From assembly GCF_907164915.1 (NCBI RefSeq), contig NC_061867.1, positions 52,269,852-52,333,851 on the forward strand: DNA of 64,000 nt, in the 5' to 3' direction. Numbering within the stretch: the stretch's first letter is position 1; each line of letters opens with the position of its first letter. Origin of the DNA: Impatiens glandulifera. Its lineage: Eukaryota > Streptophyta > Magnoliopsida > Ericales > Balsaminaceae. A program made the position numbers and the translations under genes. This document shows, piece by piece, positions 1-12,399 of the stretch. Below the pieces are notes generated by a model, which was not told where the DNA came from, ran no database searches, and saw nothing but the letters and a program-made list of their open reading frames with translations.

Positions 1-528
1 AGCCACGGGGACCATGATCATGATCATCACGAGCATGATCATGGAGATGAGGAGCAACCACTAATTAAAGATGGAAAGAAGAAAAAAACGAGAAATATAA
101 ACGTGCAAGGGGCATATCTTCATGTGCTCGGAGATTCGATACAAAGTATTGGCGTGATGATTGGCGGGGGACTTATATGGTGGAAACCGCAATGGAAGGT
201 TATTGATCTAATTTGCACACTTGTGTTTTCAGTGATTGTGTTGGGAACGACGATCAATTTGTTAAGGAATATCCTCGAGGTTTTGATGGAGAGCACTCCA
301 AGAGAGATTGATGCGGGTAAGCTAGAAAAGGGAATATGCGAGATGGATGAAGTGGTGGCGATTCATGAGTTGCATATTTGGGCGATTACGGTTGGTAAGA
401 TTTTGTTAGCTTGTCACGTGAAAATCAAACCTGAAGAAAATGCAGATTTGGTACTAGATAAGGTTATAGAGTATATTAGGCGAGAATACAATATTAGTCA
501 TGTTACTATTCAAATAGAACGGGAGTGA
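1..528 (+). CDS. MTP1: MTP1-type vacuolar zinc transporter (CDF family), 3' part
   Basis: The open frame runs in from the left edge and ends at TGA 526-528, so 175 codons of the C-terminal half are visible and the start lies outside the window. It opens in a His/Asp/Glu-rich cytosolic loop (residues 1-18), the zinc-sensing loop of plant MTP1 proteins. A Lys-rich stretch follows (24-30), then a membrane helix with the HxxxD zinc-site motif (H41, D45, in HVLGD) and a second helix (about 66-88). The C-terminal cytosolic domain contains ESTPREID and [12 protein letters not shown] and ends [12 protein letters not shown]. In this family the protein is a Zn2+/H+ antiporter that loads zinc into the vacuole. 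No intron is seen in the visible part, as expected for the mostly intronless MTP1 genes. The GTG at 103 is internal and not a start. Confidence 0.95.
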   Translation, partial: SHGDHDHDHHEHDHGDEEQPLIKDGKKKKTRNINVQGAYLHVLGDSIQSIGVMIGGGLIWWKPQWKVIDLICTLVFSVIVLGTTINLLRNILEVLMESTPREIDAGKLEKGICEMDEVVAIHELHIWAITVGKILLACHVKIKPEENADLVLDKVIEYIRREYNISHVTIQIERE

Positions 529-2190
529 ATATGAATGGATCGGAAGAAGTGTCGTTTGAAATCCAATTGTGTCTGTCTTTTCGGAATCAAGGTGGTTCTA
601 GGGTACTTTTTTCGGATGGTTGTTATGAGTGGTTTTGGCTTGAAGATGTGTCCAATTACTATTATGTTGAAGTAAGCATTCCAATGTTTTATTTTTAATT
701 CGTTTCAAAATGTTTGGTAGTTTGAATGAAGATGAAATTGTGTTACATTGCTTTTTATGTGCAGTCTTAACCTTTGTCTATAGTTATGGATGACATTCAT
801 TAAGTATTGTTATGTTAATTGAAAAAGCTCAAAATAAAAGAAAAAGAGGATGATTAGAATTTGGCTCTTGGCATGGAGATTCTATGAGGAAAATGATAAG
901 TTTGGGGTAAGGGCAATTCAGGCTAAGTATGACATAGTAGGGATGGTTTTCAAAGAAGGTTTCTTAGGCTCTGTAGAAAACACCCATTTCAGTGTGGTTT
1001 GGTGGTGAACGAAAATTTAACTGAGTTTTGGTGTGTAATATAGTCCTTTTTTTTATGTTAACGCAACTCATTCGGAGTTACGGCTAAACCCCGAGTTAAG
1101 CACACATAACCCGGCACTCAACCATCTTATGATGTTTTAACCTCATAATACGACAATTGATGACATGTTTGATATTATCAATGCAAAATTTGTGAATGTC
1201 TTAGGTTTAAACATCTATTTCAGATAACGATGATAAAATAAAAACGATAAAATAAAAAGATATGCAAGTTTAATGTAATTATCCTTTTGTCGATTATAAG
1301 GAGTGGGTGCTACAAAAATGCATTTTTAGTGTAAATTGTAATGTTTTATAGGAAATCATGACATGCTAAAAGAAATTGTATCCATAAAACATACAATAAT
1401 TTTGGACCAAGAAGAACATGAGAGAATGGAAGCAAAAGAACATCAAAAATAAAATAGTAAAAAAATAAAATGAAATATTCACAACCACTTCAATTATGAG
1501 AATAACAAATTGAATGATTCAAAATTCAACAAGGTAACAATGTATAGATCAATGTCAACATAAGTTCTTTCAAAAATCATGATGTTCTTAATTAGTATTT
1601 TATATATTTTTGATATTTAAAAAATCATGATATTCTTTATTAGTGTCTTACATATTTTTGTTATAATATCTTTTTATGGTTAAATGTTTTGAGCATTTTG
1701 AATGTTTATAATGTTGTAAGTGCTTTTTAATTCATTTGTGTTAACTAATATTACAATTTGATTTGTAATGGTTTCTTTTCTCGCTTTTTATTTTTTATTT
1801 TGTTGTTGAACATTGATTTTTTTTTATATATAAAAAAAACAGAGTGATATTATAGATGAGTTTTTGATCCCATATTCTATCAACTACTTGGGATATTGTA
1901 TGATTGACTAAAATTAAAAATGTAATCAGTATAATGATAAAGAATATTCTAATTTAAATTGAAAACAAGGCCTAAAAATGGATGAAAAAGCTGTTCCAGC
2001 TGTTTTTTTTTAAGTGGAAAAGTGGGGGCCAAACCTCTCAATGCTCTTCTATATTTTATTAGGTAATTCTTGTTTGGTTGATAAGTTGGTTTAGAGCTTA
2101 ACTAGGGATGATTTTAGAGAGCCGAAGAGAGGAGAGAATAACTCAAAACCAAACAAAGCTTAAACTGTGTATGTACTTTGGATAAAACTA
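529..2190. other. 3' flank of MTP1 and AT-rich spacer
   Basis: The first few hundred bases are presumably the MTP1 3' UTR; no distinct polyadenylation signal can be singled out. The rest is AT-rich, with no open frame that matches a known family and no clear transposon ends. Confidence 0.5.
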
Positions 2191-2259
2191 GGTCCGGTAA
2201 TTTCTATCCCCACACGAACACAAACCGAACTAAACAATGAAAAAAATCATGTTATGGTA

Positions 2260-2560
2260 ATGTATTATTTAAGTTTGGGTCGAAATTAAGTTGATATTTA
2301 ACCTGATTATTAAGCCGGTTAAAATTGGGTCGACCTTAAATGACCCAAAATAGATCGCCAATTTGTTTACTATTTTCTTTGGTAAAATTTTGTGTTTTCT
2401 ATTTCCTACTCATTCATTTTTTTAGAGTTGATGTGATATTAATTACATCGACTTAAATCGGATTGAGTTCGAATTGAGTCAAATCAATCTGTTCAATTAC
2501 AAATAAACATGTTAGGTTTATGTTAGAGATTTTGACATGAATTACTAAATATGTCAATTT
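2260..2560. repeat. Dispersed repeat, copy 1 (GGGTCGAAAT family)
   Basis: This stretch shares long patches with 12400-12850: the GGGTCGAAAT block, the GGGTCnACCT...ATGACCCAAA block, the TTTTGTGTT...CTCATTCATTTTTTT block and the GTTAGAGATTTTGAC block, all in the same order and orientation. Two copies 10 kb apart indicate a dispersed non-coding repeat. It could be a MITE, but terminal inverted repeats and a target duplication could not be placed. Confidence 0.5.
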
Positions 2561-2960
2561 ATATTAATATCGCTCGTTAACCTCCCAATCTGAACATGTA
2601 AACCACTCATCAAACTCTATCATAATTTTTACACACTCAAAAATATATATTTATTTGAGCCCATTAAGAAGTCATTTGATTTGAGATTCTTTGAAAAGAA
2701 ATATTAATCAAAATTTAGGGATGCTTGGTTTTTGGTTATTTAAATCAATTGTGTCGAGTTAAGGTTTTATGTTAAAGATTTTAATTTAAATTACTAAATA
2801 GGTTAGTTCACGTTAATATGGCTCAACTTATTAATTTATCATCCAACTCGTAAACTATGAGGCTCATGGCTAAGTCTCAAACTATATCATAATTTTTTAC
2901 ACACCCAAAACTATATATTTATTTGAGCCCATTAAGAAATCATTTGATTTGAGATTCTTT
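2512..2960. repeat. Diverged direct duplication, period about 268 bp
   Basis: Two diverged copies lie in tandem. Each runs from a GTTAxAGATTTT block to TTTATTTGAGCCCATTAAG and TCATTTGATTTGAGATTCTTT. The landmark TTATTTGAGCCC is at 2651 in the first and 2919 in the second. It is non-coding. Confidence 0.65.
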
Positions 2961-2990
2961 AAAAAAAAAAAAAATGAATCAATATTCAGA

Positions 2991-3625
2991 ATGAATGGTT
3001 TTGACAAACTTAGACTATTTTTTTAATAATTATTTAATTTATTAATCAAAATATTAAAATATTTTTTATATTAAATTATAATTTTTTATTTATCATTAAA
3101 TATTAATACATATTAAGTTTTTTTGTAAAATAAAATTAAAATCTCTTCAAAATTATTACCAATAATTAATTTTTAAATAAATATTATATTTTTAAAACTT
3201 AAATCTGAACCATACCTAGTTTACAGTTAGATACTAAACTCGGAATTCATTAATTGACATATTAGAATACTTATTCTGAAAAGTTCTACAAATACATAAA
3301 AAATAATTTTACATAAAATAAATCGCCATGAGGAGGAATCATTTTACATATTTCACCTGTTTGAAATTTAAGTTTATCTAAATTTTTTTTGTCTCAATAA
3401 GTTTATTTTGAAAATATTTAAAGTTTGAGTGGAATTGAGTTTAATGAATTTTTTTTATTAAATTTGTTAATATATATATATATATATATATAATAAAATA
3501 TATTTTATAACATTATTTCATCTAAATTAATATAAAAAAATATTTACAAATAAATTTATTAAAAAATATTAATGCCCCCAAATTAACATCTGGATTTTTT
3601 TTATTACAACAGTTTAACAATTTTT
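2991..3625. other. AT-rich spacer with TA microsatellite
   Basis: The stretch is extremely AT-rich, with a (TA)n run near 3472-3492. No coding or transposon signal is seen. Confidence 0.5.
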
Positions 3626-3852
3626 TGAAGCTGTTTGATTTATGTTTCTTAAGGTTTTTTCTTTTTATGAAAAAACTTATATATTATATTTGATTTTTTT
3701 TACAAAAATATTAAAATATTCATATTCTTTTATAAAATTTAAATTTTAAATAAAAAAGATATTATAATAATTTAACACATTAAAAATTCAAATAAACTAT
3801 AATTTTAGAAACAAATATTTAAAAACATTAATCCATCATCAAACAAGCTCTA
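3626..3852. mobile_element. Possible small MITE
   Basis: The left edge AAGCTGTTTGATTTATG and the reverse complement of the right edge (AGAGCTTGTTTGATGATGG) form an imperfect terminal inverted repeat around a short AT-rich core. No target duplication is visible, so the class is open and the ends are approximate. Confidence 0.4.
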
Positions 3853-4158
3853 AGAAAAACACAATTGAATGACAAAATTCTTTATTTGTCTTTATTTAAT
3901 CAAACGTGGTATGCATATATTATATATTGGGTTCACACTCATTTTTATTTGATTTAAAATTTATTTTATTTGTATCTTATAAAGAAGAAAAGAGTACAAA
4001 ATTCATATGCTTGTTTGATTTAACTTATTTTTAATATTGAAAGTTAGCAATGGAAATTATTTTTGTCACTTGAATTATCTTAATGATTTAATTTATTTAT
4101 TAAAATTATTATAGCAATTTATTTGAAAATCAATTCATAAATCAAACTAGCCTTCTTA

Positions 4159-4453
4159 GGCCTAGTTAGATGAGGGGGGTTTTTGGGATAAAACCCAGTT
4201 TTTATCCCAAAACCCAAACATCTTATCAATCATCAAATCAAATAATTTTATCATTCAAATATCAAAACTACCATATAATTTTATCTTTTCTCTCTAAACC
4301 ACCATTCTCTCACCTACACCATATCTTCTAAAGTCAAAGGGCAAATTAGTCTTTAAATTTTAAAAACCAATTTTTTCTTACTTTTTATCAAACAAGGTTT
4401 TTTTTGGATAAAACCCAGACAAAATCCAAAAAACCACTTCCTCAAACAAGGCT
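4159..4453. mobile_element. Tourist-like (PIF/Harbinger) MITE, TSD TTA
   Basis: This 295-bp element has left end GGCCTAGTTAGATGAGG and right end that reads AGCCTTGTTTGAGGAAG on the other strand. Both ends are followed inward by GGGTTTTAT-type sequence. TTA flanks both sides (4156-4158, 4454-4456), the 3-bp target used by PIF/Harbinger elements. It has no open frame. Confidence 0.65.
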
Positions 4454-4639
4454 TTAGTCCTTGTTGGGTTTGAATTTTCACTCTCCTTTTTTCGTCATAT
4501 CACTTAATTCATTAACAAAAATAATAAAATATATTATATTTTTATTTTTATTTTATTATATATAAATATCATTTAAGTCTTTTTATCCAAAATATTTCAA
4601 TCTTCTAAAAATTATCGTCAATCATTATTTTTCAAATAA

Positions 4640-5100
4640 TACAAATATATATATATATATATGTCCGAATTGCCGGGTCGAGAGCTGTGGTTAATTTGGA
4701 TATATATGTGAGAGTAAATATATATTTGGGTCGGATTATGGGTTGACCCGACCATTAACTTAAAACGGTTTAAAATAAAATTAAAAATGTCGAACTCGCA
4801 ACCTAACAAAACAAGTTCAATCCTTTAACTAACTAGGCTAATAACACTTTATATTTTAAATTAATATCAAATTAGATGAATGCGGTGCATTTTAACAATA
4901 TAAGTTCAACTTTTTAACTAACTGATATATATATATATATAATGATCCTTAATTTTTAAAGTGTTCGGATTGTCGGGTCGAGAGCTGTGGTTAATTTGGA
5001 TATATATATGTGAGAGTAAATGAATATTTGAGTCGAATTGTGGGTTGACCCGCCTATAAACTTAAAACAATTTAAAATAAAATTAAAAATAATATATATA
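4640..5100. repeat. Direct repeat pair, GGGTCGAGAGCTGTGG unit
   Basis: Two copies of one unit lie about 300 bp apart: roughly 4655-4795 and 4965-5095. Each holds GGGTCGAGAGCTGTGGTTAA, GTGAGAGTAAAT, GGGTTGACCCG and TTAAAATAAAATTAAAAAT in order. Both contain TA microsatellites. Short open frames on the minus strand merely read across the copies and do not resemble genes. Confidence 0.65.
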
Positions 5101-5363
5101 TGTTTCGAATTAAAAATGTTATCGTAACTTTTTTCCATAATTTTTTCATATCATTATTCGTGTAAATGAATGGATTACATGCTAATATGTCAGTTTTCTT
5201 AAAAAAATCTTATTCGAACATGTCTTTAGATGTGAGTTATGTGATTGGAACATGCAATACACGTCCGTTCCCATTGCAGTCTGCAAATAAAATACTCATT
5301 ATGATTTGTCAGTTCATTATTGTATCTTAAATTTTTTATTTGTCTAGTTGACTATGATTATTA

Positions 5364-5593
5364 GGCTTATTCGATATTGGATTATTTAAATAACTGATTA
5401 TTTAAATAACTGATTATGGTGGGTATATTTTTAGTAAAAAATTTAAAAAATATTAATATAATAATAAAATAAAAATAAATAAAAAAATAAATAAAAAAAT
5501 AAAAGGTATTTTAATATTTTAAATAATGTATTAAATGATAGGATAAAGATTAGTGATATTAAAATTTTGAATTATTTAAAGAGTTAAAAAGCC
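5364..5593. mobile_element. Tourist-like MITE, TSD TTA
   Basis: This 230-bp element is flanked by TTA (5361-5363 and 5594-5596). Its left end GGCTTATTC and its right end (reverse complement GGCTTTTTAAC) are imperfect inverted repeats, both leading into TTTAAATAA-type sequence. It resembles the element at 53517-53710. It is non-coding, with A-rich internal runs. Confidence 0.5.
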
Positions 5594-5984
5594 TTATTAA
5601 TTATTTGGTTTGTTATTATGTTTAAAAAGAATAAAAATAAGAGAGATAAACTAATGTTTTTAATAAGAGTGTTTAATCTTGAATTTTTTTCAAACTATGT
5701 TTAATAAAATAGTATGTTATTTACATTTTTTTTTATTTATTTATTAAAATGTTGTTTTGTATTTAAAATTTAAATTTAATAAAATAAAGTAGATATATTT
5801 TAATTGTTGAATGAGTGATTTGATTATATAAGAATATAGACATAATTTTATAAAAATCCAATAAAGTTAAAAATTCTCTAAAATTTCAAATGAAATTTGC
5901 TTTAATTTTATTTTTTAACTATAATTATTTTAAAAGTTTGTTAAAAATAACTACTTATTCACATGGGAGTGGACTATCGGTCAA

Positions 5985-6790
5985 AATTAGGGGTATATAG
6001 ATATGGTATATCTTATCAAAATTTTCGGTATATACAAAATTCATACTTATACTTTACCGATAATTTAGTATATCGAAATTTCAGTAGGATACAAATAACA
6101 TACCGATTATATCGAATATTTATGATATATCGAGATTTCGGTACAATATCAATATTTTATTGAATCTTCGTATAATACAAGAAACATAACGATATATCAA
6201 ATATTTATAATATATTGAGATTTCAGTATAATATCGGTATTATATTATTTATACCGAAAAATATATTTATTTTATTTAGAAAAAATTGTAAAAAATAAAA
6301 CGGTACAAATGTTAGAAGAAATAATATATTTACTAAGAGTTAGTTTTTTTTAAGAAATAAAATGAATCTTCTTAGATTAGAGATATATTTTTTTTTATTA
6401 AGAGTTGAGTCTAAAATTTGTTTGAATAATGAGAGAAAATAAATAGTTTAAAAGTTGAACCTCAAATTTAGATAAATTTTTTGTTTTTATAATATGTGAA
6501 TTAAAAATAAAATAAAATTAGACTTAAGTTATTTATAATTTATTAGACATTATTTATTTAAATATAAAAATTATATATATATATATATATATATATTTTT
6601 TTGTAATTTATAAATATTATTTTGATATTCATTGATATATCAAAATTCTGACAAATTTATACAAACATTGTACAAATCATTTCGGTATAATACCATATCT
6701 TGTTTTTTTATTTTTATTATATATATATATATATAAAAACAAAACATTTTTAATATTACTGTACAATATTTTTTTTTACCGAAAATATTA
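5985..6790. mobile_element. Degenerate ACCGAAAT-rich hAT-type MITE
   Basis: The stretch starts near TAGGGGTATAT and is built of repeated GGTATA, TATACCGA, TTTCGGTA and ACCGAAA words, the same vocabulary as the well-bounded hAT element at 27435-28048. The right end and the 8-bp target duplication are lost or unclear. It is interrupted by TA microsatellites (about 6570-6598 and 6718-6735). The short open frame at 5963-6163 is a by-product of the repeats. Confidence 0.45.
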
Positions 6791-7153
6791 ATAATATATT
6801 TTGAGTGGGTTAGCTATTCTTAATGATCCATCCTTATAGGACTAGTTTGATTTAACTTCTGATATTATTTAACTTATTTGAATTGTTGTGTTTGATATGT
6901 TTAATTTTTTTAATTTCAAATTATTATATATATATTCGATTTTATTAAAATATATATTTGTAAATTTAATATTATAAGAGTCAAGACTTTTTTTTAAATA
7001 TAATGAAAGACCTACATTTCAATAAACCATGTTAGGTAATAAATAATAATAATATTAGGTTGGTCAAAGTAAAAAACTGTTCAAAATTGAATGATCCAAC
7101 GGCTGTAATTCATTCAAAAATATATATTTCACTATCAGAAGCATCACATGTTG

Positions 7154-7163
7154 CTATAAAATA
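7154..7163 (+). promoter_or_regulatory. Probable TATA box of the pyrophosphatase gene
   Basis: CTATAAAATA lies about 30 bp upstream of a pyrimidine-rich 5' leader and about 130 bp before the 5'-UTR splice donor at 7295. The position fits a start of transcription near 7190. Confidence 0.55.
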
Positions 7164-7418
7164 CACCCAGAAGTAGACAACTCAGAAACCAGATCCCTTT
7201 TTCTCTTTCGTCGTCTCCTCAATTTCTCAGGCCGCCATTTTCACCAAATTTCAAGCTTTTTTCTCTTCTGGGTTTCGACCGATCTAACTTAAAGGTACTG
7301 TTTTTTCATCTCTAGTTCATAGTTATTGATATTTCTTGTGATACCCATTTAAGATTTAGAGATTTTGGTTATGATTTGTGATCTTATCTTTGTGATTGAA
7401 TTGTTGATTTTCAGAAAT

Positions 7419-9384
7419 ATGAGTAACGAGGGAGGAGTGCCAAGTGGTGAAGTAGTTAACAAAAATCTCACAAGGGTAACTCCCCGTTTGAATCAAAGGA
7501 TTCTTTCTACTTTGTCCAGGAGATCAGTTGCTGCTCATCCATGGCATGATCTTGAGATTGGTAATTTTGTTATTTATAAATCAAGATTCTGTTATTCTTA
7601 TTATGATATATGGAAGAAGATGAACTGATTGATTAATTAATCTTGTTTTCAGGACCTGGAGCTCCACAAGTTGTTAATTGTGTATGTATTCTAAATTCAA
7701 CAAACAAGAGTTTGATTTGATTAATTAATCTTGATTTGATTTTAGATCACGAGTCAACAAATAATCTTAGATTATGACTTAGATTATGACTGATCATTCT
7801 TAGTGGGAATCGAATAGGAGACATTTGGTCTGTCTGATAGGCAAGACCCTTAAGACACACTTGAGATCGGGTCATAGATCGTGATAAAATACTAGTTTTC
7901 AAATATGCTCATCGAGGAAACCCTACCCCAAAGCTTGTTTGATCTGGGTTTATTTGAATGTATGCTCATCGATATTGATTTTAGTTGATGATTTGAATGA
8001 TTAGATGAAAGAAGTGATTGATGATGAAATATTAGTTTTATTTAAACATGGCTAAATCAAATTATGTAGTTAAGACTAAAATTTAAGGTTAAATTAGATC
8101 TTAATTTTGTTTTGTAGGTGATTGAGATTCCAAAAGGAAGCAAAGTCAAGTATGAGCTTGATAAGAAGACAGGGTTGATTAAGGTAACATGATTATGTGT
8201 TCATCTATTTTCCTTTTAATCTGGTTCAATACTAGACACATCCTCTTAAAGAACATTGGAACTCAAACCTTTTTTGAACGCGTCAGTTCTTTTTATTAAT
8301 GATTCATGTAAATGGCTGGGCAGGTTGATCGTGTGCTGTATTCGTCGGTGGTTTATCCTCACAACTATGGCTTTATTCCGCGAACATTGTGCGAAGATAA
8401 TGATCCTTTGGACTGTTTGGTCCTCATGCAGGTAATGTTCATGTCTTTTGTTTGGTCTATTTTTGGTTTTTGGTGGAATTGGAATTAGAGATTCAATTCT
8501 AAATCCTTTGTTTATTGGGTATATGTTTTTTTAAGTTTCATTTTCATATTCCCATTTGAATTTTTTACTTATTTTTGAAATCAAAGTTCATTTTCTAGAA
8601 TCATGTTTTTTCTTGAACTAGTCTATCTCCATGGCATTGTACAATTCTAATTCTGTATAATTTATCATAAATTCACTATTTTAAATGTACTTTATTAACT
8701 TTATGCTAATAATCAAATTTTATTAATTTACATATTAGTAAAGAAGAACAAAAATTAAAGTTTTATAGATGAGTCACTTTGAATCGATAATTTTCTCAAC
8801 AATACTAATAATTTCTCCAAATTCAATTCCAATTCTAATTCGAAGTAAAGAAACATAGCCTTATGATTGGATTCTTGGTGCAGGAACCAGTTCAACCTGG
8901 TTGTTTTCTTCGAGCCAGGGCCATCGGATTGATGCCCATGATTGATCAAGGAGAAAAAGATGATAAGATCATTGCTGTTTGTGCTGATGATCCTGAATAT
9001 CGCCATTACACTGACATCTCGCAGCTTGCTCCCCATCGTCTGGCTGAAATTCGTCGTTTCTTTGAAGACTGTAATAATTTTTTTCCTATATTCTTTTTAA
9101 ACTTTTATCTCTTTCGAATGAGAATGAAGAACAACATTGACTAAACTTGTATTTTTCAGACAAGAAGAATGAGAACAAAGAAGTTGCTGTCGACGATTTC
9201 CTGCCTTCGACTACTGCTCATGAAGCCATCCAGTACTCCATGTAAGTTTTGAAAACGTGTCGCCTTATTATTCGTATGTTTCTTTCGTGTTTTCGATTGT
9301 TTGTTTGTTAAGATTTGAGAGTAATTATTTGTATTTGGCAGGGATCTTTATGCTGAGTACATCATGCAAACCTTGAGAAGATAG
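7419..9384 (+). CDS. PPA: Soluble inorganic pyrophosphatase
   Basis: Coding exons are 7419-7560, 7653-7681, 8118-8183, 8324-8431, 8884-9070, 9160-9241 and 9342-9384. All junctions are GT-AG and the sum is exactly 219 codons (218 aa). A 5'-UTR intron at 7295-7414 ends five bases before the ATG. The protein is a family I pyrophosphatase that hydrolyses PPi to two phosphates with Mg2+ in the cytosol. The landmarks are [14 protein letters not shown] (about 40-53), KYELDKKTG (about 68-76), [11 protein letters not shown] (90-100) and the catalytic signature DNDPLD at 104-109, with further acidic metal ligands in the DQGEKDDK region. It ends [10 protein letters not shown], as in plant PPa1-PPa5. One visible oddity is Cys at the NCVIEIPKG exon junction, where relatives usually have NVVIEI. 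Nothing looks broken. Confidence 0.96.
7797..7867 (-). mobile_element. tRNA-like SINE remnant in PPA intron
   Basis: Read on the minus strand, a CTCAAGTGTGTC A-box-like stretch is followed about 45 bases later by a TATTCGATTCCC B-box-like stretch and CACTAAGAATG. The spacing and motifs resemble a tRNA-derived SINE head. Related stretches lie at 10845, 11171 and 59982. It is antisense to the host gene. Confidence 0.4.
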
Positions 9385-10635
9385 GTTAATGATGGTGAAA
9401 ATGTTCTTACAATGATAAATTTGAAGGATGAAATTTTCTAATTTTGTTTTGGTTTTTCAAATAATTCTGAGATGTAGCCAAATTTATAAACTTTGGGACA
9501 TGGCCATTATCCATTTTCATTTTCAAGTTATTAATGAATTTTCTTTTGTAACCAGCATTTTTTTTTATGAGTAATCTCCTTTATAATATTTATGGTTCTA
9601 TTTCTTCCCAATGTAAGGATTTTCTTTTTAAATGTTAAATTTGTATTATTAATAATATTTGTTTTTTGTTTTTGTTTAAAGTGTGACATAGATCATTAGA
9701 AAATAACAATTTAACATATCCAAATGAACTATTCTATGGAAAATGAATAATATATATTTCTATCATGGACAGCAGAAATAATATATATATATTTTTTATA
9801 ATTTTAAATATTTATCTTATTTTAGAATATAAAAAAATTATTAAATAAAAGTATACATTTTTTTTTTCCAAAAGTGATATACATTTTATACATCGAAATT
9901 TTAATAGCAAAGAAGTTTAAGAAGAATAGATCGATTGAAAATAAAAAAAAGAATAAAATTCTCAAATACTTAGTTGCATAAGTGTCGTTTTCCCGAATTC
10001 TTTCTTTCCTCCTCATTTTATTCATTGAGTTATTTTGATTTCAGTTCAATTGTCGAGAATTAGATTCGTCAACAACTTGCTCAAATTCACTATAAGAATG
10101 TGTAGGTAACGAGAAGTATGCTTTGTCTCAAATTTTAATAAACGTGCAATTTTGATTTTTCAAATTTTTTAATACCGGTAAAAAAAATATAATTTCTCCA
10201 TTTTTGTTACCAATCTTAAAACTTGCATTTCAACAATTGTAACATTATAAATATAAGTTGATCAAATCAAAAAAACTGTCCAACAATTCAATTAGATTTA
10301 AGAATATTTTAAAAAGCTGATTTTTCAATGCCATTACATTTTGTTACTCAAATTTATCAAACATAAGATGAACCTACAAACATTAACAAATCAAAACTAT
10401 AGCCAACCTAGGATAATAATGAATTCCAAACATTAATAATTAATTATATTCAGATAAATCTCTCCAAAGAAATTATACTAAACAAAATGCAAAATTTCTC
10501 AACAATTGATCAAAGTAGCCAGCCAAGCCAACAAAGGCCATCTTCAAAAGTTCTTAACCTTGAAAAAGTGGTGTTATTATGAAAGATCAAATCAATCAAT
10601 ATATTATTTTTTGGGCTTTGTTTGTTTGCAAACTT
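9385..10635. other. Spacer between convergent PPA and TIM13
   Basis: It contains the 3' UTRs of the two genes and AT-rich sequence with poly-T and TA runs. No further gene is seen. Confidence 0.6.
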
Positions 10636-12033
10636 TCAACGGCCAGAGTTAAAAAGTGCCCTGCTCACAATACCCGTGGCTTCAATGTATCGTTCGACGC
10701 ATCTGGATACACAGCTGCTTTCGCCACCACTCAAGCTACTTCCCGGTTTTGTAATGCACCTATCAAAGCATTTCCCTCTAACAGTCTGCAAAATTCAGTA
10801 AATTTAGAACAAATTATGAAACCATAGTTTATTCTCTCGAGGAAGCGTTCTTAGTGTGAAACGAACCCAAGACTTTTGGTCCACTTGAGCTACGGTAGTA
10901 GATTATGTTGGGTATCTTTAAGTTTTGGTTACTTATTTTGTAAGTGACTTTGTATTTCATTTATTAAATTAAGGTCTAGCATTTCAAAAAATAGGAATTT
11001 TAAAAGCTCCACATTGATCACATGACTATTATAAGTACTCAAAATGTACCACTAGATGAGAAGAGAATGAACCTAAGCCCTTAAATAAGATAATCATATT
11101 CAATACTCTTTCATTCATAACTCCAAATAATACATACTTTAATACTAACTTTACTCTAGAAATTACCCATTTCTTAGTGGAATTGAACCTGATTTTAATG
11201 ACCTTTCCACTAGAGTTACCCTAGTCGTGTTTTCGAAAGACTCGAATCTGAAACCTTAGGTGCTGCTACTAGTTATCATACTACCATTATACTCTGGAAG
11301 AATGTCAGCATCAATGACCAAAACAAACTTTGTAAAACCATTACAGTCAATTGTTAAAATATGTATTGAGACACGAGGCATCGCAAAATTCATACAGTTA
11401 TAGCTAACATAACCATTACAAACAAACGCAGATACGAAAATCAACTGATCAAGCCACTGTAATACTAATCAGAATTAATCTTATATCATCTACAGCTGAG
11501 AACTAATGTGTTTTCTTTATAAAAAGGAGGAGATTTCAGATAAAACTTATAATCTTCATCAATAAATGGAAGACTTGTATACAAAAACCATACATTGATT
11601 GCATAGTTTGATGCCAATTAACATTCAATATCTACTGAAAATCAAAACAAATGAACTGAAACTCATCGTTAACATTAAGGAGCATAATCAACCAGCCATC
11701 AAAAAGATTGTGTTCTATCTAAGTAAATTCAACAAGATCAGACTAATTCCTCAACATAAGAATCCACCAATGCAAGTTATACAACTACAGGATGCACTAT
11801 TCTGTTGCAAAATCTACATGTTTCTTCAATTAGGGTTCGTTCTATCGTGTTGTTGTTATATGATAATAATGAATTGAGTTTATTGGGGCGGAGAGAAAGA
11901 AAGGAAATTTGAATACCTCAAGGAACTCCTCAGCATAGGCCTGAGCAAGCTGAGTTTTGAGCTGATTCATGATATCCTCCGTCGATGGTTGATGCGATGA
12001 TCCGGAAGATGATGATGAAGAAAACGAATCCAT
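10636..12033 (-). CDS. TIM13: Mitochondrial small TIM chaperone TIM13
   Basis: There are two exons, 11917-12033 (39 codons) and 10636-10785 (49 codons plus stop). They are joined over a 1,131-bp intron with donor GAG|GTATTC and acceptor TTTGCAG|ACT, giving 88 aa. Plant TIM13 is about this length. The first exon gives MDSFSSSSSS...QLKTQLAQAYAEEFLE. The second supplies the twin CX3C motif: C45/C49 (CFDRC) and C64/C68 (CVSRC), 14 residues apart, followed by RYIEATGIVSRALF. TIM13 works with TIM8 in the intermembrane space, escorting hydrophobic precursors to the inner membrane and the sorting machinery. The two disulfides are formed after import by the MIA pathway. The first exon alone would be misread as a 63-aa protein running into the intron. 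It is convergent with the pyrophosphatase gene. Confidence 0.95.
10845..10902 (-). mobile_element. tRNA-like SINE head in TIM13 intron
   Basis: On the minus strand TAGCTCAAGTGG (10881-10892) is a good pol III A box. GGGTTCGTTTC (10858-10868) is a near B box and is followed by CACTAAGAACG. The same CACTAAGAA(C/T)G end occurs in the copy at 7797. It is in the sense direction of TIM13, just inside its intron. Confidence 0.45.
11171..11300 (-). mobile_element. Two adjoining tRNA-like SINE remnants
   Basis: At 11171-11223 (minus) CTCTAGTGG and AGGTTCAATTCC-ACTAAG match the family at 7797 and 10845. At 11232-11300 a second set appears, TATAATGGTAG and AGATTCGAGTC, spaced like A and B boxes. Both are inside the TIM13 intron. 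The ends are approximate. Confidence 0.35.
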
Positions 12034-12399
12034 ATTTCTCTGAATCGTCTTTACTCAGTTTTCAATTCTCCCTTGATTTTGAACTCAGATAGCGAGAAAC
12101 AAGAACCCTAGTTCCTTTCTCTTAAAATCCAAACTAAGCCGCCGCCGAAAGCTTATCGCAGAACGCAGATCGCACGGTATAATTAATTTGTTTAAATAAA
12201 ATAGGAAATGAATTCTTCTTTCTTCTAGCAATTGCATTTTTATTTGTTTAATAATTAATTACCCAATTAAATAAATAAAGGTTATAAAATTTATATAATA
12301 AATAAATACTACAATAATTTAATTAAATCTCATTATATTCTGTAAGCCGACCATTTTGGATATGGCACGGAAAAATAAGGTTAGAATCATGTATTTTTT

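Noticed and set aside
8755..9036. 93-aa minus-strand frame
   Set aside because: It is antisense to pyrophosphatase exon 6 and has no family resemblance.
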